Shown here: positions 1 to 6,700 of the stretch, in pieces
How the letters are laid out: each line of letters opens with the position of its first letter
How positions within the stretch are numbered: position 1 is the first letter of the stretch
DNA from: Sedimentisphaerales bacterium
Lineage (GTDB): Bacteria > Planctomycetota > Phycisphaerae > Sedimentisphaerales > SG8-4
DNA length: 16,418 bases
Assembly (NCBI GenBank): GCA_016932895.1
Contig: JAFGCA010000025.1
Span: 1-16,418 of the forward strand
Direction of reading: 5' to 3'
Notes under the pieces: generated by a model
The model's database searches: none
Seen by the model: the letters and a program-made list of their open reading frames with translations, nothing else
Told to the model about the DNA's origin: nothing
Made by a program: the position numbers and the translations under genes

Positions 1-2943
1 GGGATTCGCTTGCGTCCGGGACGGCGGAGGACGCCGGCTGGTCGGTCGCTCGACGGGGGCGAAAGCCAACGACGTCTCAAGCCAGTTGCCGCAGCTACAG
101 CCTCCGCCGCCTTCGGGCAGAAGGACCATGCCCTCGGCCGCGATCGTACTGAGCCAGCAACTGGGACGCAGATTGTACCAGCTTGTGACCTTTTCGCTGG
201 CGATGTCCCACAGCGCGATGCGCCGGGACTGGCCCCGATAGAGCAGCGCATGCTTCGTGCCGCAGTAGGTGGCGCAGCCTTCATGACGTCCCATGGACGA
301 GGTGATGCGCTGCCCCGTCTGGAGGTCGTAGCCGCACGGTTCGAGAAAGACCTTGTCTTGAAACACGACGGGATGTTGCATGTGACCGCCGTGGTTGTTG
401 TTGGGCCAGTTGTGGCTCGCCTGCCAGAGGAGCCCGCCGGTTTGAGGGTCGAGCTTATACAGATGGTAGGTGCCCGCTCCGGAAGAGGCGATCACGATGG
501 CATTGTCCGTACAGGCCAGGAAGAAGACCACGATGCCATCGGCCGTATCAATCGGCGTCTGCCAGCGAGGGATTCCCGTTTGCCGGTCCAGCGCCACCAG
601 ATACTGATCGGACCACAGCGCCGCGTCGTTGAGCCGACGCGTATTCGCCTTTCGGGCCGCTTCGTTGCGCGACTCCACGAAGAAGACCGTCTCCCCACTG
701 ACGGCGATAGTCGTGTTGATGATCGGCCCGTTGGTCCAGGCCCAGCGCAGTTGCCCATTATCGAGATTGTACGCGAAGAGGGCATCGCTGCAGACCTTGT
801 CGGTGCCGTAGCCGCTGGTTCGGTCGTACCAGGAGTCCCCGCCCCAGAAATCCGTGTAGACGGTGTTCTTGGCAACGGCGCTGCCCAGGAGAACGCGGTC
901 CGCACGGGCGACGTAGCCCCAATCGTACTCTGAGGCGGCGTAGTCCGGGGGCAGCTCGAAGACCCGCTCGAGAAGCCCGTCGTAGTGTTCGATCACCCAG
1001 CATTTCTCTTTGACCGCCACGTACAGAGAGGCTGCGTCGGTGCACCAGTTGCTCGCGTCGCGTGGAAGATTGACTCTTCTCAGGTTTGGGATTTCGAGGG
1101 ACCAGAGGATCGTGCCGTTGTACGAGTCTACGCCCACCATGCGGTTCATTCCCTGGTGGAAGAGCTTTCCCTCGACCGCCAGCGGGGCCGGCATGCGCGG
1201 GTTGCGGTCCATACCGAAATCGGCGCCCGGATTGCCCAGCCACTGGACCTGCAGATCGTCGGTGCTCGAAGCGCCGCCGAGATCAGCGCCACTGTCAGCC
1301 GTATTGCCCGCGTCGCCATACTGATGAGTCCACGAGCCCGGGGCGGACGGGGGCTCCTTTTGCACGTGATAGAAGAAACCCGCCGACGTCTGCACTGTCT
1401 GGAAATCAATGGCTGAAGCCTGTAACCACGCCTGCACTGCCTCGGCAGCCTCCGGCAAACAGCAGAGGACGGCGGCCCCGCCGCGCGGTCTCAGGAGGCG
1501 GGCCATCTCGACAGCTTGTCCCGGACATTGCTCGGACACGAGCATGCGCTCGGACACGACGAGGTTGGCGAACTGACTCGGAAAGGGCAGTTTGGCCAGG
1601 CTGGCGGCATGATGCACCGAGATTCGGGCTCCATAGACCCCGGCTTTGTAGAGCCGGTCGCGCACCGCCGCCACGACGTCGGGATCTTCATCCAGCCCGA
1701 TGACGGTCAACTCGGTGTGGGCGGCCAGCTCGTACGCGAGGGAACCGTCCACCAGGCCCCAGACAAGACAATATCCTCTCCTCGCGCCCGTCTGCGACAG
1801 AATCTCATCACACACCTCCGCGGGAAGATTGGGCCCGAGCGCGCCGTCTGAAAACTCGATGTCCTCGGGCATGGGCGGCACACTGTAATTCAGAGCTGTA
1901 TCGAGCTCATAGGTCTCGCCTGTCTCCACGACGTCGCCGGTGCCAACCTTGATGCGATAGGCATAGATCTCGTTCGGCAAGAGCCCCGTGAGGATCATTG
2001 CGTGACGTTTCTTGGGCCGGTCGTCCTCCAGGCGGCTGTCCAGACTGCCTCGGTGCGGCCCGCGCAGCTCGATGGTCGGGGAGTATTTCGCATCCGGTCC
2101 GGCCGGACCGTACTCCAGAATCGACGCACACTCACTTGTCGTCCACCAGGACACCTCCGCCGTCGATGGCGTGAGATACCGAACAAAGGGACCAAGCTCC
2201 AACTGCAAAGGCACCACCTGCGGAGGGCTGGGCACGCCGTAGTTTTCCCGGATCTGCCCGATCTCCAGCGCCTCGGCGTATAGCGCCACTTCATGAAGCT
2301 GCCCGTTCAGGGGGAAGAACTCGTTGTCGTCCTTGTAGGCACCGATGGTGAAGAAGGCGTGTTCGGGGTAGTCGATCGGGCCTCGCATGCGTTTGCTGCT
2401 TTCGAGCTCGCCGTTAACGTAGAGATGGAGCATGTCGCCATCGTACGTCCCGACGACGTGATACCATTGCTCCGGCCGGAACTCGGTCTTGCCCGCGAGA
2501 TACGGCAGCTTGCCCTCGGTGGAAACCGACACCGTGAACGTCGTGTTGTTATAGCCCAAAAGCCATCCCTTCTCGTACGCCCCGTTGTCCTGGAGATACC
2601 CGACGATTCCGCCCCAGGTCAGCCCGGAGTTCAGGTTCACCCACGCTTCCAGGGTGAGACTCTCCTTGGGCAGGAGGCTCTCGGGGGGATTCTCGACGGT
2701 CAGGAAAACGCTCTGCCCGTCGAGCATCAGAGCCGGGAACGCTCCGCTGTCGAACTGACCGGGACCGTGGAGTTCCGCGCGGCATCCGGCGATGTCGTCA
2801 AGCAGGACCTGCTCCTGCATCGCGTCGGCGGCGAAGAGCCAGCGCGCCACCGGATCGATCTCCGCACCGAGCAGGGCCGCCGTGTTGAAGAGTAATGCCG
2901 TAGCAATCGTCAAAGGAGCTGTCGGAAGGAAAGCCGATTTCAT
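1..2943 (-). CDS. Exported LamG / fibronectin-like / methyltransferase-fold / PQQ beta-propeller protein, 3' end outside window
   Basis: The frame is open from ATG 2943 to the left edge (981 codons, no stop), so the C-terminus is missing. An in-frame TGA 13 to 15 bases upstream makes this the first ATG; I see no clear Shine-Dalgarno. Residues 1-27 form a signal peptide (hydrophobic run ending LLGA before EIDP). Residues ~28-237 resemble a LamG/concanavalin-like domain (LEAWVNL, WYHVVGTYDG, LYVNGE). Residues ~240-350 resemble a fibronectin/purple-acid-phosphatase N-terminal sandwich. Residues ~375-522 resemble a class I methyltransferase (G396-L-V-D-G400 loop, GLDEDP at 416-421, LPFPSQFANLVVSE). 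From ~525 on there is a PQQ/BamB-like propeller (GTILWSLE, GIPRWQTP, GGLLWQAS). A GGGGCSCG motif with C949 and C951 lies near the visible end. Comparable multidomain proteins are, from memory, common in planctomycetes. Function is unknown; an exported or periplasmic scaffold or binding role is inferred. Confidence 0.9.
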   Translation of the reverse strand, partial: MKSAFLPTAPLTIATALLFNTAALLGAEIDPVARWLFAADAMQEQVLLDDIAGCRAELHGPGQFDSGAFPALMLDGQSVFLTVENPPESLLPKESLTLEAWVNLNSGLTWGGIVGYLQDNGAYEKGWLLGYNNTTFTVSVSTEGKLPYLAGKTEFRPEQWYHVVGTYDGDMLHLYVNGELESSKRMRGPIDYPEHAFFTIGAYKDDNEFFPLNGQLHEVALYAEALEIGQIRENYGVPSPPQVVPLQLELGPFVRYLTPSTAEVSWWTTSECASILEYGPAGPDAKYSPTIELRGPHRGSLDSRLEDDRPKKRHAMILTGLLPNEIYAYRIKVGTGDVVETGETYELDTALNYSVPPMPEDIEFSDGALGPNLPAEVCDEILSQTGARRGYCLVWGLVDGSLAYELAAHTELTVIGLDEDPDVVAAVRDRLYKAGVYGARISVHHAASLAKLPFPSQFANLVVSERMLVSEQCPGQAVEMARLLRPRGGAAVLCCLPEAAEAVQAWLQASAIDFQTVQTSAGFFYHVQKEPPSAPGSWTHQYGDAGNTADSGADLGGASSTDDLQVQWLGNPGADFGMDRNPRMPAPLAVEGKLFHQGMNRMVGVDSYNGTILWSLEIPNLRRVNLPRDASNWCTDAASLYVAVKEKCWVIEHYDGLLERVFELPPDYAASEYDWGYVARADRVLLGSAVAKNTVYTDFWGGDSWYDRTSGYGTDKVCSDALFAYNLDNGQLRWAWTNGPIINTTIAVSGETVFFVESRNEAARKANTRRLNDAALWSDQYLVALDRQTGIPRWQTPIDTADGIVVFFLACTDNAIVIASSGAGTYHLYKLDPQTGGLLWQASHNWPNNNHGGHMQHPVVFQDKVFLEPCGYDLQTGQRITSSMGRHEGCATYCGTKHALLYRGQSRRIALWDIASEKVTSWYNLRPSCWLSTIAAEGMVLLPEGGGGCSCGNWLETSLAFAPVERPTSRRPPPSRTQANP

Positions 2944-3227
2944 ATTTCGTCCACGTCAAAGCCAGAGTAATTCGTGTATCAGCGTGATTTCCCGTTCCCG
3001 GTGAGACCTGCACGTTTCCCGTGGACCTTTCGGCCACGCCTCGCGCTGATCTCCACGATGCCGCTGGGAATCGCGTCTTCGGTGCCGTCGGAACCAGTCG
3101 CCAGCGGACTCTATGATAGTGCATCATGGTCCGAATTGGTAGTCACCGAACCGCTTTTCGCAGGACTATCGAGAACGACAAGGCTCACGGACGAACAGGG
3201 GTGATTTGTGTTGACGGACTAATCGCA

Positions 3228-3238
3228 GTTGTCACAAC
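3228..3238. promoter_or_regulatory. Palindrome GTTGTCACAAC, possible operator
   Basis: This is a perfect inverted repeat (GTTGT / ACAAC around a central C) about 60 bases upstream of the promoter candidate at 3297-3325. A related palindrome (GTTG CA CAAC) overlaps the -35 of that promoter. Paired sites of this kind are typical of regulator binding, but short palindromes also occur by chance. Confidence 0.25.
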
Positions 3239-3296
3239 AAGTTACGGCGTTGGCACGAAAGCGGGACCGGCCTCTTCACGACGGCCGGAAATTCTG

Positions 3297-3325
3297 TTGC
3301 ACAACAAGCTTTTTTGCTGTAGAAT
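3297..3325 (+). promoter_or_regulatory. Sigma70-like promoter candidate upstream of the 1,803-residue protein
   Basis: TTGCAC (3297-3302) and TAGAAT (3320-3325) are separated by 17 bases. The same -10 hexamer occurs in the much clearer tRNA promoter of this window, which supports it. The -35 lies inside the palindrome TGTTG-CA-CAACA (3295-3306). If used, the transcript would have a leader of about 380 bases before ATG 3713. Confidence 0.45.
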
Positions 3326-3547
3326 GCACATTTGATACGGCTCCTGTTCCACCGGCGTCGTTTCGAAGATCTCATGCTTTCGCATGTGCCGGTCGAGCGG
3401 TCCCGGGGTTGTGCGGTGGCTTACAAACGGAGGCCTTGACGCGATGTGTTTCGCCGGAAACGTGGAAGCAGGTCCCTTTCTCTCCCAAGCCCTCTCCTCG
3501 TCCATTTTTCCCTAGCGGTCGTCTTTTGTCTGGAAGGAGGTCGGTGG

Positions 3548-3589
3548 ATGGGTAGCGCGACTCGTGTGGATATGAGAGGGACACTGTAG
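3548..3589 (+). CDS. 13-residue leader ORF candidate
   Basis: A GGAAGGAGG Shine-Dalgarno (3532-3540) sits 7 bases before ATG 3548, and the frame closes at TAG 3587-3589, giving MGSATRVDMRGTL. It lies about 120 bases upstream of the next start, in the putative leader of the 1,803-residue gene. It could be a translated leader peptide or a chance match; nothing in the peptide itself (no run of one amino acid) suggests a classical attenuator. Confidence 0.25.
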   Translation: MGSATRVDMRGTL

Positions 3590-3712
3590 ACGGCGGGCCC
3601 GCGCGGAGCCACATCGATAGAATGACGCAGAGGCACAGCGGAGACGCGTGTGCTTTGCAGGTGGACCAAGCGGCAGCAGCATTTGTAAAACTCGTTTTTA
3701 AGGAGGACAGCC

Positions 3713-6700
3713 ATGCGTTACAAATTCATCTCTTTGATTGGGGTGATGGTCCTGTCGAGCCTGGGCCATGCCCAACTTCCCGGCCCCATCGGATACTGGC
3801 CGTTCGATGGCGACACGCTGGACCAATCGGGTCTCGGAAACGATGCCACTCTCGAAGGCGACCCGGAGTTTGTCGATGGTTTTGTGGGCCAGGCAATCTT
3901 TCTCGACGGCGACGATTACGTAACGATGGACGGGGTCGCCGACGACGTGGTGAATAACGACATCACCATGAGCGCCTGGGTCAAGACGACCGACACGGGG
4001 GACTGGTTTTCCGTCAACACCGGCGGGGGCGGCAACGTGGCCCTGTTTGCCACGGAAAATCAACGGGCCGCAATGTATGAAGACGGCCCGGGCTATCAAG
4101 GTCACTCGACCACGATCGTCACCGACGGGGAATGGCACATGCTCACGTATGTGAGACAGGGCAACATCGGGTACGTCTATGTGGACGGTTTGCAGGAAAA
4201 CAGCCACGAGGCCAACTTCACCCTCAGCGCCGATGACCGCTGGTCCCTCGGACAGGAATGGGATACCGATACCCCGAGCGACTTTCTCACCGGAACGATT
4301 GACGAAGTCTATGTTTATAGCGTTGGCCTGACCGAGGCGCAGGTCACGGAGTTCTTCAACAGTGCGGCGGCATCACCAGCGGCCTGGAACCCCCACCCTG
4401 ACGATGAGGCCGCGGAGGTTGCGACGGAGGCCGATCTGAGTTGGGCACCAGGGATTGGCGGGGTCTCCCACGACGTCTACCTTGGCGTGAAGAAGGCTGA
4501 TGTGGCCTCCGGCGCGGGCGATACCTTCCAGGGGAACCAAACCGCGATGAGTTTCGATCCCGGGACCCTTTTGCCCGGCGCGACCTACTACTGGCGGATT
4601 GACGAGGTGGACGCGGCCGGCACGACGACCGCCGGGGATATCTGGAGCTTTACCACCGTGGATTATCTCGTCCTCGACGATTTCGAGAGCTACACCAACG
4701 AGATCGGCTCCCGCGTGTTCGAGAAATGGATCGACGGCATTGGCTTCACCCAGCCGGAACCGGGCAATCCGGGCAACGGCACCGGGGCAGCGGTCGGCCA
4801 CGACATCTGGACCATCGGCAGCCCGTATACGACGATCGTGGAGACCGCCAACGTCCACGGCGGCAATCAGGCCATGCCGGTCTATTACGACAACAGCGGG
4901 CCGGCGGCGATCTCGACGGTCGCGCGTACCTTCGAGTCGCCGAAGGATTTGACCGTGCAGGGATTGGAGGGCCTGACGCTGTGGTATCAGGGCCAGCCGG
5001 GCGCCGTGGGCGGTCTGGCCTATGACGCGGCGAGCCAGACCTACACCATGACCGGTAACGGCACCGACATCGGCGAAAATTCCGATCAATTCCACTTCGC
5101 GTATAAGCCCCTCAACGGTGACGGAACCATCATCGCACGGATCGACAGCATCGAGAACACCAACCCCTGGGCCAAGGCCGGCATCATGATTCGCGAGACC
5201 TTGGACCCGGACTCGGTTCACGCAATGGCAGGAGTTAGCCCTTCGGGTCGCGCGGGATTCGTGTTTCGGGTCGGCACCGCCGGGGGCTCGCAGGTAACGG
5301 CCACGGCCCAGGACAGCATCAGCCTGCCCCACTGGGTGAAACTGACGCGCCAAGCCGGTCGGTTCAGCGCCGAGCATTCGGCCGACGGTGTGAACTGGAT
5401 GCCGGTGGAAAGCTCCGATCCACAGGATCCGTCGCAGTTCAGCATTCCGATGGCCGGCAACGTGTTCGTCGGCCTGGCCGTTACGGCGCACCGCACCGAC
5501 GGGGCTCCCTGTGCGGCGGTGTTCTCCAACGTCAGCGTCACCGGTGCTGCCGCCGGTCCGTTTTCCGAATCGGTTGACGTGGGGATCAGCAGCAACGATC
5601 CGGGCCAGCTCTACGTGGGCCTGGAAGATGCCGCGGGAACGCTGGGTATCGTGGACCACGAGGCCGGACCGGAGGCCGTCTTCGCCGAGGATTGGCAGCC
5701 CTGGCTGATCTCGCTGGAGCAGTTCAGCTCTCTCGGCGTGGATCTCTCTGCGATCAGCAAGATCCTGATCGGTGTTGGGGATCGGCTTACTCTGCAGCCC
5801 GGCGGTTCGGGTACAGTATACTTCGACGACATTCGCGCGGTCCTTCGCCTGCCGACGGCCGGAACGGTACTGTTGTTCGAGGAAAACTTCGACGGCTTGA
5901 CCCTGGGCCCGAGCGTGGATGAACAAGTACCGGGCGAAGACGTCTGGACGAAAACGCCGCCAACGGGCTGGGCGATTGATGACAGCGGTGTCCCCGGCGC
6001 GGGCGATCCCGCCAATGACGGTGTCACGGAGTGGGCCGGCTGGAGCTTTGCCAGCCAGGCATGGTGGGTCGAAACCGCCGAGGACCAGGAGCGTTCGGCC
6101 TTTACGCTCGGCAGCGGCACCGTGGCGCTGGTCGATGCCGATGAATGGGACGACCTGGATCACGCCGAGGGTCTCTTGACCAGCTTCCTCAGCACCCCCG
6201 CCATTGAAGTTTCCGGGATGCAGGCCGGCGAAGGGATGCTGCAACTCACGTTTGATTCGAGCTGGCGTCAAGAAGCCACGCAAACCGCCAATGTCACGGT
6301 ACAATTTGACGATGGCGATCCCATCGAGGTTCTGCGCTGGGAATCGGCTGGAGGTGATCCCGCATTGCTCAAGGCCGACGCCACCAATGAAACCGTCACG
6401 GTACCGATCAACCGGCCCGCAGGGGCCAAGAAGATGGTGGTCACATTCGGAATGCTCGACGCCGGCAACAACTGGTGGTGGGCCATCGACAACATTCAGG
6501 TCCACGGTGTCCCGAGAGAGAGACTTGTAGTTCTCTCGGAAGATTTCGAAGGTTTGCCCCTGGGGCCGAATGTGGATGAAGCCATGGCCGGCGATGCGGT
6601 CTGGACGAAGACCGGCCCGGAAGGTTGGACTTTGGATGACAGCGGCGTGCCCAGCTTGAACGATCCCGCCCACGGTGTGACCGAGTGGGCCGGCTGGAGC

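Larger units (their letters stand above)
2944..3712. other. 769-base divergent spacer
   Basis: This spacer separates two divergently transcribed genes for large exported proteins. I find no convincing full-length gene in it; the open frames present lack ribosome binding sites or overlap each other. It holds two short palindromes (3228-3238 and 3295-3306), one sigma70-like promoter candidate pointing right, a small CATGC-TTTC-GCATG hairpin (3373-3386), a 13-residue ORF with a perfect Shine-Dalgarno, and the ribosome binding site of the 1,803-residue protein. No comparable promoter was found for the leftward gene. Confidence 0.7.

Noticed and set aside
10..933. A 307-residue plus-strand open frame at the left edge
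   Set aside because: It is antisense to the PQQ propeller part of the minus-strand gene, which has recognisable domains throughout.
3434..3464. TTGACG in the divergent spacer as a second promoter
   Set aside because: No acceptable -10 hexamer is found at 16 to 18 bases.
4373..6673. A 766-residue open frame on the minus strand inside the repeat gene
   Set aside because: It is antisense to a clearly coding gene, has no ribosome binding site or domain, and arises because GC-rich codon choice avoids stops on the other strand.
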